Below are positions 36,280 through 44,884 of a DNA stretch of 64,000 bases, in pieces. Each line of letters begins with the position of its first letter. The first letter of the stretch is position 1. This DNA is from Mucilaginibacter tolerans (GTDB lineage Bacteria; Bacteroidota; Bacteroidia; Sphingobacteriales; Sphingobacteriaceae), in contig NZ_JAUMKB010000001.1 of the NCBI RefSeq assembly GCF_030519375.1, positions 248,001 through 312,000 on the forward strand, read 5' to 3'. The notes beneath the pieces were generated by a model that made no database searches, was not told the origin of the DNA, and saw nothing but the letters and a program-made list of their open reading frames with translations. The translations under genes and the position numbers were made by a program.

Positions 36280-37512
36280 ATGAAGTGGTTTTACTGTATT
36301 TTACCGTTTATTTTCTTCTGTTCCGCTTCACTGGCACAAACCTATTCGTTAGATCATTATATTGAGCTTGCTCAAAAAAACAGCCCGCTTTTAAAGGACC
36401 TTAAAAACCAGATATCTTCTGCCCGTATTGACAGTATGCGCTTACGGGCCGGATTAAGACCACAGGTTACCGGTACCGGTGCAGGAGCATTTGCCCCGGT
36501 TATCAATGGTTATGGTTATGCCGGTGCCGTTACCAATATACAAACACTTAGTGCACTGGTGGGTGTAAATCAGCAGGTCATCGGTAGAAACTACCGGAAT
36601 AGTCAGCTGGCAGCAATTGCCTTGCAACAGGATTCACTAGTGAACGCCTCACAACTTTCGGTGCAGGACCTAAAAAAAGCGGTTATCGGTCAGTATATTA
36701 CTGCTTATGGCGATCAGCAGCAGGTTAAATTCAATGAGGAGATAATCGACCTGCTCAACCAGGAAGAAAAGGCGCTGAAAAAATTGACTCAGAATAATGT
36801 TTACCGGCAAAGCGATTATCTTGCTTTCCTGGTTACGCTCAAGCAACAACAAATTCAGCTTATGCAGGCGCGTATACAGTACAAAACTGATTTTGCTACG
36901 CTTAACTATTTATCAGGTATTGCCGATACCAGCATGGTGGAACTAACCGAGCCTAAAATAGATATCGCGGTATTGCCTGATGTCAGCAACAGTATATTTT
37001 TCAGGAAATTTAAATTGGATAGTTTAAGATTGGCCAACAGCAACAGCCTGATTGATTACAGCTACAAACCCAAAGGCAACATTTTTGCAGATGGTGGCTA
37101 TAATACAGATTTTGTGCAACCAGCAAAAAACTTCGGTACGAGTTTCGGGTTTAATGTTACCGTACCTCTTTATGACGGCGGCCAACGAAAGATGCAGCAC
37201 AAAAAGATTCAGCTGCAGGAGGAAACCCGTCAGTATTATAAGTTCTTTTATACAGCACAGTACCAACAGCAAATAGCACAGCTAAAGCAGCAGATAAACG
37301 AAACAGATAAGCTTTTTGAGCAGATAAACGAGCAGGTTAAATTTGATGAAACGCTGATAAAAGTGGACACGCAGCTTCTGCAAACCGGCGACTTGAAAAT
37401 AGCCGACCTGATACTGGCTATTAACAACTACTTAGCTGTACGAAACCTGAAAACTCAAACCATTATCAACAAACTACAACTGATCAATCAGTTAAATTAC
37501 TGGAACAGGTAA
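36280..37512 (+). CDS. TolC-family outer-membrane efflux protein
   Basis: This 410-residue protein has a signal peptide ending ASLAQ. It starts the mature chain with YSLDHYIELAQKNSPLLKDL, the typical outer-membrane efflux protein repeat, and has long helical, Gln-rich segments that form the periplasmic tunnel (QYQQQIAQLKQQINETDK). It supplies the outer-membrane channel of the tripartite pump encoded by the next two genes, which follow within 1 bp and with an overlap. A single-copy TolC so close to its pump suggests a dedicated rather than shared channel. Confidence 0.93.
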   Translation: MKWFYCILPFIFFCSASLAQTYSLDHYIELAQKNSPLLKDLKNQISSARIDSMRLRAGLRPQVTGTGAGAFAPVINGYGYAGAVTNIQTLSALVGVNQQVIGRNYRNSQLAAIALQQDSLVNASQLSVQDLKKAVIGQYITAYGDQQQVKFNEEIIDLLNQEEKALKKLTQNNVYRQSDYLAFLVTLKQQQIQLMQARIQYKTDFATLNYLSGIADTSMVELTEPKIDIAVLPDVSNSIFFRKFKLDSLRLANSNSLIDYSYKPKGNIFADGGYNTDFVQPAKNFGTSFGFNVTVPLYDGGQRKMQHKKIQLQEETRQYYKFFYTAQYQQQIAQLKQQINETDKLFEQINEQVKFDETLIKVDTQLLQTGDLKIADLILAINNYLAVRNLKTQTIINKLQLINQLNYWNR

Positions 37513-37513
37513 A

Positions 37514-38461
37514 ATGAAAATATTAACCAGATATCCGGCTATTAAATGCCTGTTTGCAGTAGCAGGCATTTCGCTGTGCCTTGGCTCCTGCAAAAGCGAT
37601 ACGAAGGCCGAAGGTGATGACGATGCCAATGTAAAAGCACAAACACCGGTAACGGTTACTACGGTTGACCAGAGTTCACTTACCGACTATATCGACCTAA
37701 ATGCAACTTCGGTTTTTCAACAGAAGAACTATATCAAATCAAATGCTAACGGTTACATTCAGCAGGCTAATGCGCTGCCCGGGCATTTTGTAAATAAAGG
37801 CGATTTACTTTTTATTGTAAAAACGAAGGAGGCACAAGCTATCGGCAACAGCATCAACGTACTGGATACTACGCTTAAATTTTCGGGCGTCAATAAAATA
37901 AAGTCTCCAGGGCCGGGTTATGTGAGCCAGCTGAACCACCAAACCGGCGATTACGTCCAGGATGGCGAAGCATTGGCCACTATCAGTGATCGCTCCAGCT
38001 TTGTGTTTTTGATGCAAGTGCCATATGAATTACGCCAATACATAAAGCAAGGAGAAAATATCGAACTTACTTTGCCGGGTGGGCAGACCTTAAGCAGCCA
38101 GGTAGCTTCTTTTATGCCGTCCGTTGATACCGTTGCGCAAACCCAGGGCGTGGTTCTAAAATTAAACTCCGGGCAGCAAATACCAGAAAACCTGGTTGCT
38201 AAGGCCCGTATCGTTAAATCACAAAAGACCAAATCTATCGCCCTGCCGAAATCGGCCATTCTTTCTAACGAAACCCAAACAGAATTTTGGGTAATGAAGC
38301 TGATCAACCCCACCACTGCAGTTAAGGTCCCGGTAACCAAAGGTATTGAAACAGGCAACCGGGTGGAGATATTATCGCCAAAGTTTTCAAACCAGGATAA
38401 AATTATTGTAACCGGCAACTATGGCCTCGCAGATACTGCCAAAGTAAAAATAGTACAATGA
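37514..38461 (+). CDS. Periplasmic adaptor lipoprotein of RND efflux pump (HlyD/MFP family)
   Basis: This 315-residue lipoprotein has the lipobox LGSC, with the acylated Cys near residue 27. Lipoyl-like halves are visible (FVNKGDLLFIVKTKEAQ and GPGYVSQLNHQTGDYVQDGE), followed by a beta-barrel domain with VPYELRQYIKQGENIELTLPGG. It links the inner-membrane pump to TolC. It starts 1 bp after the TolC stop, and the pump gene overlaps its end by 4 bp (ATGA). It is shorter than AcrA because the alpha-hairpin is nearly absent, which is common in Bacteroidota. Confidence 0.92.
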   Translation: MKILTRYPAIKCLFAVAGISLCLGSCKSDTKAEGDDDANVKAQTPVTVTTVDQSSLTDYIDLNATSVFQQKNYIKSNANGYIQQANALPGHFVNKGDLLFIVKTKEAQAIGNSINVLDTTLKFSGVNKIKSPGPGYVSQLNHQTGDYVQDGEALATISDRSSFVFLMQVPYELRQYIKQGENIELTLPGGQTLSSQVASFMPSVDTVAQTQGVVLKLNSGQQIPENLVAKARIVKSQKTKSIALPKSAILSNETQTEFWVMKLINPTTAVKVPVTKGIETGNRVEILSPKFSNQDKIIVTGNYGLADTAKVKIVQ

Positions 38462-41400
38462 TGGACCGGTTTAGAATAAACAACGATAAGATCGAGAACT
38501 TTTTCATCCTGTACAGGAAGCCAATGCTTTTGATACTGGCGCTGATTATTATGGGTGGAGTATATTCTTATACCAAATTACAAACTTCCCTATTCCCTGA
38601 AATCACGTTCCCCAAAATAAAGGTTATTGCCGATGAGGGTTTGCAGCCGGTAAACAAAATGATGGTTACAGTAACCAAACCGCTTGAAAATGCCATAAAA
38701 CAAGTGCCCAATCTGCAAACCGTCCGCAGCACAACCAGCCGCGGTAGCTGCGAAATATCAGCCTTTATGAGTTGGGATGCAGATATAGATCTGAGCAAAC
38801 AACAAATAGAATCGCAAATAGCCCAAATACGCAACGATTTGCCCCCTGACGTGAACATATCGGTTGAAAAGATGAATCCATCTATTTTACCGGTAAGCGG
38901 CTACACGCTCGAAAGCCATAGCAAATCGCCTATTGAGTTAAAACAGATCGCTACGTTTACCGTAAAACCATTTCTATCCCAGGTAAGCGGAGTATCCGAG
39001 ATAAGGGTGATAGGCGGAAAATCAAAAGAATACTGGCTGGTGCTGAACCGCCAAAAAATGAGTTCGCTGGGTCTGACGCCTGATATAATCAGCAACACAC
39101 TTGCACAAACAAATTTTGTTAAATCAGAAGGCTACTTGTCCGATTACAAAATGCTGTATCTGACAGTTACCGATGCAACAGTAAGTGCAAAAGACCAGTT
39201 AGAAAACCTCGTTATCAGTAATAACAGGAAAAGGGTTATTCAGCTAAAGGATATTGCCGATGTACAAATAGACGAAGGGATTGAATATACCAAGATCAAT
39301 GCTAACGGGCACGAGGGAGTATTAATAGCCGTAATAAAGCAACCCAATACTAATTTGATCTCCCTTTCTACAGACATGGATCAAAAGGTTGCTGCCTTGC
39401 AAAAAGTACTCCCTAAAGATGTAATTATTAAACCTTATTATATCCAAGCCGATTTTGTAAACGAATCTGTAAAAAGTGTACGCGACAGCCTGATGATCGG
39501 TTTATTGCTGGCTATTATAGTGGCCGTTATTTTCCTTAGATCCCTAAAAGCAAGCGCCACCATTCTCATCGTTATACCAATTACCTTATGCCTTACCATT
39601 ATCATACTTAATCTTATCGGTTATACCTTCAATATCATGACGCTTGGGGCCATTGCGGCAGCCATTGGGTTGATCATTGATGATGCAATAGTGGTTGTGG
39701 AGCAAATTCACCGTACGCACGAAGAGCATCCGGACGAACCAACGCGCCATTTGCTAAAAAAAGCAATAGACTACCTTTTCCCGGCAATGTTGGGTTCATC
39801 CATCAGCACAATCGTCATATTTATACCCTTTATACTGATGAGCGGTGTCGCAGGGGCTTATTTTAAGGTAATGACCAATACCATGATCATTACACTTACC
39901 TGCTCGTTCTTCGTTACCTGGATAGGCTTGCCTGTAATCTATTTATTCCTGACGCGTGACCAGCACGGCCATGCTAGTGATAAAAAAGAAGAGGCACATG
40001 AGGTAAAACAACAAAAGTGGGTATCGTTCTTTATCCTGCGCCCGATTATGAGCATCATTATAACATTGGGATTAATTGCTGTTATCATATTTATCCCATC
40101 GATGCTGGAAACAGGCTTTTTACCCGATATGGACGAAGGAAGTATCGTTTTGGATTACAGCTCCCCACCGGGCACATCACTAGAAGAGACTGACCGGATG
40201 CTGCGAGAGGTCGAAAAATTCATCGTCGGCGAGCCGGATGTGGCTGCATATTCAAGAAGAACAGGAACGCAAATGGGTTTTTTTATTACGGAACCCAATA
40301 CCGGCGATTATCTTATACAGCTGAAAAAAAATCACAAAAAATCAACTGAAGAAGTAATAAGTGATATTAGGAGTAAAATTGCAGCCTCCCAGCCTGCTTT
40401 GAGGGTGGATTTTGGCCAGGTGATTGGAGACATGCTCGGCGATCTAATGAGCTCGACTCAGCCCATTGAAGTCAAGGTTTTCGGCAGCGATCAGCACGTT
40501 TTGCAGACCCTGTCAAAACAGATAGCAGCCCAGGTAAGCGCGGTAAAAGGGACTGCAGATGTATTCGACGGTATTGTTATAGCTGGCCCATCTGTCAGCA
40601 TTATTCCTAATTACGGCAAATTGGCCCAGTACAATCTGAATCCTACAATTCTTCAATCGCAAGCGCAGGCTGCTTTGGAAGGTAATGTTGTGGGCAGCCT
40701 TTATGAAACGCAGCAACTGGTACCGATTCGTGCTGTTTATCCCGGTAACCGCTACCTGAGCGTACAAAACATTAAAGACTTGACTATATTTTTACCAAAC
40801 GGCAAGCTAATACCGATAAATCAGCTGGCAAATGTAGAGTTAAAACCTGGTGACGCCGAGATAAGTCGCCAGGACTTGCAATCAATGGGGGTGATCACTG
40901 CCAGATTAGATAATAGTGACCTGGGATCGGTTATACCGGCTATCCAGAAAAATATAGTTAACAACGTTAACCTGCCACAAGGATATCATGTTGAATACGG
41001 AGGAGCATATGCAGAGCAACAGCAATCATTTAAAGAACTTTTAATTATTCTGATTACATCAAGCTTGCTGGTATTTAGCGTAATACTTTTCCTTTTTAAA
41101 CAATTCAGGATTGCATTTTTAATCCTTGTTATTGCTGTTTTAGGTATCGGAGGTAGCTTTTTAGCACTGTATATTACTAAGACTCCATTGAATGTGGGCA
41201 GCTACACCGGATTGATCATGATCGTAGGTATTATAGGCGAAAATGCTATTTTCACTTTTCTGCAATTTAAACAAAGAGCCATCGATAATTTAAAGGAATC
41301 AAAAGAGAATAGCGTAGATGAAGCCATTATCTATGCAATTTCCACCAGGCTCCGTCCAAAATTGATGACTGCCCTGGGAGCCATTATCGCCTTGATGCCA

Positions 41401-41562
41401 TTAGCGCTGGGAATTGGCGCAGGTGCTCAATTACATCAGCCATTAGCCATTGCAGTAATCGGCGGATTCATAATCGCGCTGCCGCTACTTCTCATTGTAT
41501 TGCCAAGTATGTTAAGGATATTATATAAATCCGGAAAATTCCATAATTACAATCATTTGTAA
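38458..41562 (+). CDS. RND efflux pump inner-membrane permease (AcrB/CusA superfamily)
   Basis: This 1034-residue proton-driven pump has the usual twelve helices and two large periplasmic domains. The proton-relay acidic pair is present as LIIDDAIVVVEQ near residues 407-408 in helix 4. Other landmarks are LFPEITFPKIKV near the N-terminus, GTRTGTQMGFF-like sequence in the porter region and GLIMIVGIIGENAIF in helix 10. The length fits the family. Substrate class is uncertain: the His-rich sensor of the linked kinase suggests metal ions, while the sequence itself does not decide between drug (HAE) and metal (HME) types. Confidence 0.93.
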   Translation: MMDRFRINNDKIENFFILYRKPMLLILALIIMGGVYSYTKLQTSLFPEITFPKIKVIADEGLQPVNKMMVTVTKPLENAIKQVPNLQTVRSTTSRGSCEISAFMSWDADIDLSKQQIESQIAQIRNDLPPDVNISVEKMNPSILPVSGYTLESHSKSPIELKQIATFTVKPFLSQVSGVSEIRVIGGKSKEYWLVLNRQKMSSLGLTPDIISNTLAQTNFVKSEGYLSDYKMLYLTVTDATVSAKDQLENLVISNNRKRVIQLKDIADVQIDEGIEYTKINANGHEGVLIAVIKQPNTNLISLSTDMDQKVAALQKVLPKDVIIKPYYIQADFVNESVKSVRDSLMIGLLLAIIVAVIFLRSLKASATILIVIPITLCLTIIILNLIGYTFNIMTLGAIAAAIGLIIDDAIVVVEQIHRTHEEHPDEPTRHLLKKAIDYLFPAMLGSSISTIVIFIPFILMSGVAGAYFKVMTNTMIITLTCSFFVTWIGLPVIYLFLTRDQHGHASDKKEEAHEVKQQKWVSFFILRPIMSIIITLGLIAVIIFIPSMLETGFLPDMDEGSIVLDYSSPPGTSLEETDRMLREVEKFIVGEPDVAAYSRRTGTQMGFFITEPNTGDYLIQLKKNHKKSTEEVISDIRSKIAASQPALRVDFGQVIGDMLGDLMSSTQPIEVKVFGSDQHVLQTLSKQIAAQVSAVKGTADVFDGIVIAGPSVSIIPNYGKLAQYNLNPTILQSQAQAALEGNVVGSLYETQQLVPIRAVYPGNRYLSVQNIKDLTIFLPNGKLIPINQLANVELKPGDAEISRQDLQSMGVITARLDNSDLGSVIPAIQKNIVNNVNLPQGYHVEYGGAYAEQQQSFKELLIILITSSLLVFSVILFLFKQFRIAFLILVIAVLGIGGSFLALYITKTPLNVGSYTGLIMIVGIIGENAIFTFLQFKQRAIDNLKESKENSVDEAIIYAISTRLRPKLMTALGAIIALMPLALGIGAGAQLHQPLAIAVIGGFIIALPLLLIVLPSMLRILYKSGKFHNYNHL

Positions 41563-41583
41563 TAAAAATGTAAATAAAACAGT

Positions 41584-41611
41584 TTTGTTACAGAATTAAC
41601 TTCTATATTTA
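41584..41611 (+). promoter_or_regulatory. Putative promoter of the desaturase operon
   Basis: TTTG (41584), a 16-bp spacer and TATATTTA (41604-41611) form a near-consensus pair, with A replacing the last G. It would leave a leader of about 115 nt. Confidence 0.4.
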
Positions 41612-41732
41612 GAGACTGGTGTTTTAGTTTTTTCTGCTAAAAATGTTTAGTCACATAACTTTCACAACAGATTACCGTTTAAATAAGAAACAAAATTAAC
41701 TTTTATTTAATATCCGAAGGTGAATTAAGCTC

Positions 41733-42749
41733 ATGGCAAGAAAGACTGATTTTATCTATTCTACTGAATCTGAACCACATCGCATCCGCACAAAAAAGAT
41801 TCTCAAGCAATTTCCTGACCTGAGAAACTTAATCGGCAAAAACCCATTGACGATATTTGCCATCATCGGACTGGTCCTTTTCCAGTTAGCTGGAGCTTAT
41901 CTTTTGCGCGATCAATCCTGGTGGCTGGTATTTGGTGCAGCATACCTGTTAGGTGCTTTTGCCGATCATGCATTGTTTGTAATGATACATGAGTGTACGC
42001 ACCAGTTGTTATTCAAAAACAGGAACGCCAACCGTTGGGCTGCTTTACTATCCAACTTGCCACAGATATTGCCGAGCGCTATTTCATTTGAGAAATATCA
42101 TATCAAACACCATTCTTTCCAGGGAGTTCATGAACTGGATGCCGATCTGCCAAACAAATGGGAAGCAAAACTGATCAATAATTATTTCTTTGGTAAAATG
42201 CTTTGGCTATTTTTCTTCCCTATCTTCCAGATATTTCGTTTATCCAGATTGAAGGAGATTCATCCCATTGATGGATGGATAGTTACCAATTTTCTGATAC
42301 AGGCAGCTTTCACCACTGCTGTTTGGTACTTCCTGGGTTTCCATGCAATTGGGTTCCTGTTCCTTAGCTTTTGGTTTTCAATTGGCCTGCATCCGCTCGG
42401 TGCAAGATGGGTACAGGAGCATTACCTTACATTTAAAACTGAGCAGGAAACTTTCAGCTATTATGGCTCCTGGAACACTGTTGCCTTTAATGTAGGGTTC
42501 CACAATGAGCATCATGACTTCCCATCTATCCCATGGAACAAACTGCCTGAAATAAGAAAAACGGCACCTGAGTATTATGATTCGCTGAAATACCATACCT
42601 CATGGACCAAGCTATTTTTCCAATTTCTTTTTGATAAAGAAGTTTCTCTTTTTAACAGGATCATCAGAAAAGAGCGCGGCAAAGTAAAACTTACGGACAA
42701 AGCGAAGCCGGATGTAGAGATGCCGCAAATGGAATTGCAGGAATTGTAA
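41733..42749 (+). CDS. Sphingolipid delta-4 desaturase-like fatty acid desaturase
   Basis: This 338-residue membrane di-iron enzyme has three His boxes: HECTH (86-90), HIKHH (123-127) and HNEHH (257-261). The similarity to eukaryotic dihydroceramide desaturase (DEGS/DES) extends beyond the boxes. The N-terminal block (FIYSTESEPHRIRTKKILKQ) matches the DES N-terminal domain. The C-terminal region has QETFSYYGSWNTVAFNVGFHNEHHDFPSIP, of which FSYYG and FNVGFHNEHHDFP are near identical to the human protein from memory. In eukaryotes this enzyme introduces the 4,5-trans double bond of ceramide. Bacteroidota make dihydroceramides, so the same role is plausible but inferred. Confidence 0.9.
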   Translation: MARKTDFIYSTESEPHRIRTKKILKQFPDLRNLIGKNPLTIFAIIGLVLFQLAGAYLLRDQSWWLVFGAAYLLGAFADHALFVMIHECTHQLLFKNRNANRWAALLSNLPQILPSAISFEKYHIKHHSFQGVHELDADLPNKWEAKLINNYFFGKMLWLFFFPIFQIFRLSRLKEIHPIDGWIVTNFLIQAAFTTAVWYFLGFHAIGFLFLSFWFSIGLHPLGARWVQEHYLTFKTEQETFSYYGSWNTVAFNVGFHNEHHDFPSIPWNKLPEIRKTAPEYYDSLKYHTSWTKLFFQFLFDKEVSLFNRIIRKERGKVKLTDKAKPDVEMPQMELQEL

Positions 42750-42798
42750 ATAAAATATAATTTAGACGCTGTTAATTTTTTGCCCCTATTAATTGACT

Positions 42799-43635
42799 AT
42801 GAATAGTCTGCGTACCCTGTTTTCGACGCATGAGGATGCCGCGCAGGTCATCCTTTATGCAACAGTTATTACTTCATTATGGCTTGCTGAATTAATAATT
42901 TCGGCCGATGGCATAAGATCCAAACTTAGGCATTCGTCAGTTAACCTGACATTCATTTTCACAGCTTTGCCTATACAGCTTTGGCTTACCACATTTATTA
43001 TCATTATTTGTAAGTCGGCCAACTTACATCATTGGGGATTGCTTAACCTGGTGCACTGGCATACCAAAGGCTGGCTATACTACATCGTTGCGTTTATTTT
43101 ACTCGACCTGTGTGAGTATACCTACCATGTGATCATGCATAAAGTAGACACTTTATGGAAATTTCACCTGGTTCATCATAGCGATTTAAAAGTAGATGTC
43201 TCGACTACAACCAGAGAACATCCCGGAGAAACCTTCGTGCGTACTTGCTTTCTGATGCTTTGGGTAACTATACTTGGTCCGGTAATTGGTGTGCTCATCA
43301 TCAGACAGATATTTCAGTCATTTTCTAATATCATTGCTCATACAGAGTTCAGGTTATCTGACAGGGCCAACAAAATTATCGGGCTGTTATTTATAACCCC
43401 TAATCTTCATCATGTACATCACCACTACAGGTTACCTTATACCGATTGCAATTATGGCGATGTGCTAAGTATCTGGGACAGGCTATTCGGCACGTTTGGA
43501 GAGTTAGACAGAGAAGACACCTGCTTTGGAATCGACACCCATATGGACGAAAAGATTAACGGGAGATTTGTGAACATCGTTAAGATCCCTTTCCAAAAGC
43601 TGGAACGCAAGAAATACCACGACGAAATTTTATAA
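42799..43635 (+). CDS. Fatty acid hydroxylase / sterol desaturase superfamily enzyme
   Basis: This 278-residue membrane di-iron enzyme has His clusters HVIMH, HLVHH and HHVHHH, typical of the hydroxylase superfamily (PF04116-like) that includes sphingolipid C4-hydroxylase (Sur2), sterol desaturases and alkylglycerol monooxygenase. Several hydrophobic helices precede them. I chose the ATG at 42799 over a TTG two codons earlier. It lies 49 bp after the desaturase and 13 bp before the next gene, so co-transcription is likely. With a sphingolipid-type desaturase upstream, hydroxylation of a lipid chain is the best guess. Confidence 0.88.
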   Translation: MNSLRTLFSTHEDAAQVILYATVITSLWLAELIISADGIRSKLRHSSVNLTFIFTALPIQLWLTTFIIIICKSANLHHWGLLNLVHWHTKGWLYYIVAFILLDLCEYTYHVIMHKVDTLWKFHLVHHSDLKVDVSTTTREHPGETFVRTCFLMLWVTILGPVIGVLIIRQIFQSFSNIIAHTEFRLSDRANKIIGLLFITPNLHHVHHHYRLPYTDCNYGDVLSIWDRLFGTFGELDREDTCFGIDTHMDEKINGRFVNIVKIPFQKLERKKYHDEIL

Positions 43636-43648
43636 ACCAATTATAATT

Positions 43649-44266
43649 ATGCTGGTTGACAGGAGATTCATTCTGCTGGTCGCTATTGTCATTACCGCTG
43701 TAACGAAGACAAACGCGCAGGTTGAGGACATTTCTTCAAGATTTTATTTTCCGGGGTCACTCGGACTGGGCTTTCCTTTGACCAACAATCATACCCACCT
43801 CAATAACGGTTTATCAATCAACACGGCCTTTGAATATCGCCCCACTTACAGCAACGACGTATTTTTCAGAATAGATTACGATGCACTAAACAATAGTTAT
43901 ACCAGCCATTTGCAAACTATCCCTACCAACATTGTACAGGGAAAGCTGTCTACTGACTTCCTGGTTGCCGGGGTTGGTTACCGCCATAGTTCCGCCAAAT
44001 GGGGCATATATGGTTTATTACAGCCTGGGATGGGCATACACTCATTTAATCTGGCAGTTAATACGCCCAATGGGGTTATGCTAAGCACTATTTCCAATAA
44101 CCGTGTAGCCCTAAAGGTTGATGCTGGCATTGAATACTATATCACTCATCATTTTGCCGCAGTTTTTGACCCCTCATTTTATAAGATATTCTCTCATAGC
44201 GGTTTTAACACATCGCATTCTCAATTCGGCGCTTTAAATATCGGCATTACAACCACTATTTTTTGA
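43649..44266 (+). CDS. Small outer-membrane beta-barrel protein
   Basis: This 205-residue protein has a signal peptide ending KTNAQ. The mature chain shows alternating hydrophobic strands (SLGLGFPL, STDFLVAGVGYRH, WGIYGLLQPGMGIHSF, FGALNIGITTTIF) and ends in Phe, consistent with an eight-strand barrel. It follows the hydroxylase by 13 bp and is the last gene of the three-gene lipid-modification run. It may be a structural or lipid-handling partner at the outer membrane. The assignment is by pattern, with no specific family recognised. Confidence 0.75.
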   Translation: MLVDRRFILLVAIVITAVTKTNAQVEDISSRFYFPGSLGLGFPLTNNHTHLNNGLSINTAFEYRPTYSNDVFFRIDYDALNNSYTSHLQTIPTNIVQGKLSTDFLVAGVGYRHSSAKWGIYGLLQPGMGIHSFNLAVNTPNGVMLSTISNNRVALKVDAGIEYYITHHFAAVFDPSFYKIFSHSGFNTSHSQFGALNIGITTTIF

Positions 44267-44286
44267 TAACTTTTTTAGCATTCTGC

Positions 44287-44318
44287 TTGTTATTTTAATA
44301 TAGATTTATTTATATTTG
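44287..44318 (+). promoter_or_regulatory. Promoter with overlapping palindrome
   Basis: TTG (44287), a 21-bp spacer and TATATTTG (44311-44318) match the phylum consensus. A 7-bp perfect inverted repeat, TTGCTAA...TTAGCAA (44316-44334), overlaps the -7 box and stops two bases before the ATG. Confidence 0.55.
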
Positions 44319-44335
44319 CTAATATATTTAGCAAT

Positions 44336-44773
44336 ATGAATAAGATAACCACAGCAGAGCAGCTAATTATTTTTAGCCGTTACTTAGGTCAGCAGGTAGT
44401 GATCAGGAGTTTATTGAATGAGGATAACGACGTTATAGGCACCCTAAAAGGCATAAGACAAAACGCTTTGCTGGTTGATATCGATGAGGTAAACCGCTGG
44501 ATACCGTTAAACGATAATTTTAATATTTGCGAAGTTAGGCTATTATTAAAGCCTTTAAAAAAACTAACTACTTCCGTTATTAATACGGCTAACAGTTTAC
44601 CTGTGCAAGCGTTCATCACGCCTTATTACCAGCAACTTGGTTTTGATATGCCGGTATTTATTTCTCCAGGGCACAGTTGCAATTGCAAATACGTGCATGA
44701 GCTTGATCTGGCCGATTACCGTACACCTGACGAAATATTGAACAGCCAGCACCAGGTGGTAATGGTCCGCTGA
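44336..44773 (+). CDS. Hypothetical protein, possible Sm-like fold (145 aa)
   Basis: This 145-residue cytosolic protein has no signal. The first half has short beta strands with IGTLKGIRQNALLVDIDEVNRWIPL followed by EVRLLLKPLKKL. A similar strand-turn-strand and LLLKPL pattern occurs in small Bacteroidota proteins from accessory regions that look Sm-like. The C-terminal half has a short CNCKY pair of cysteines. It has its own promoter with a palindrome over the start region, so regulation of its own synthesis is conceivable. Function is unknown. Confidence 0.65.
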   Translation: MNKITTAEQLIIFSRYLGQQVVIRSLLNEDNDVIGTLKGIRQNALLVDIDEVNRWIPLNDNFNICEVRLLLKPLKKLTTSVINTANSLPVQAFITPYYQQLGFDMPVFISPGHSCNCKYVHELDLADYRTPDEILNSQHQVVMVR

Positions 44774-44829
44774 GCGTAATTAAATTTTTTATTGTAAAAC
44801 ATATACCCTACCTCTACCGTTCTAAACCG

Positions 44830-44868
44830 GATCAGGCAAAGTTCGCGTTTATGTTCTTTTGTCTGATC
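44830..44868 (+). terminator. Inverted repeat / weak terminator
   Basis: GATCAGGCAAAG (44830) pairs with CTTTTGTCTGATC (44856) apart from one mismatch and one bulge. Only three T follow, so it may be a weak terminator of the preceding gene or a leader structure 16 nt before the next ATG. Confidence 0.45.
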
Positions 44869-44884
44869 TTTGCGTTTAGAATTA

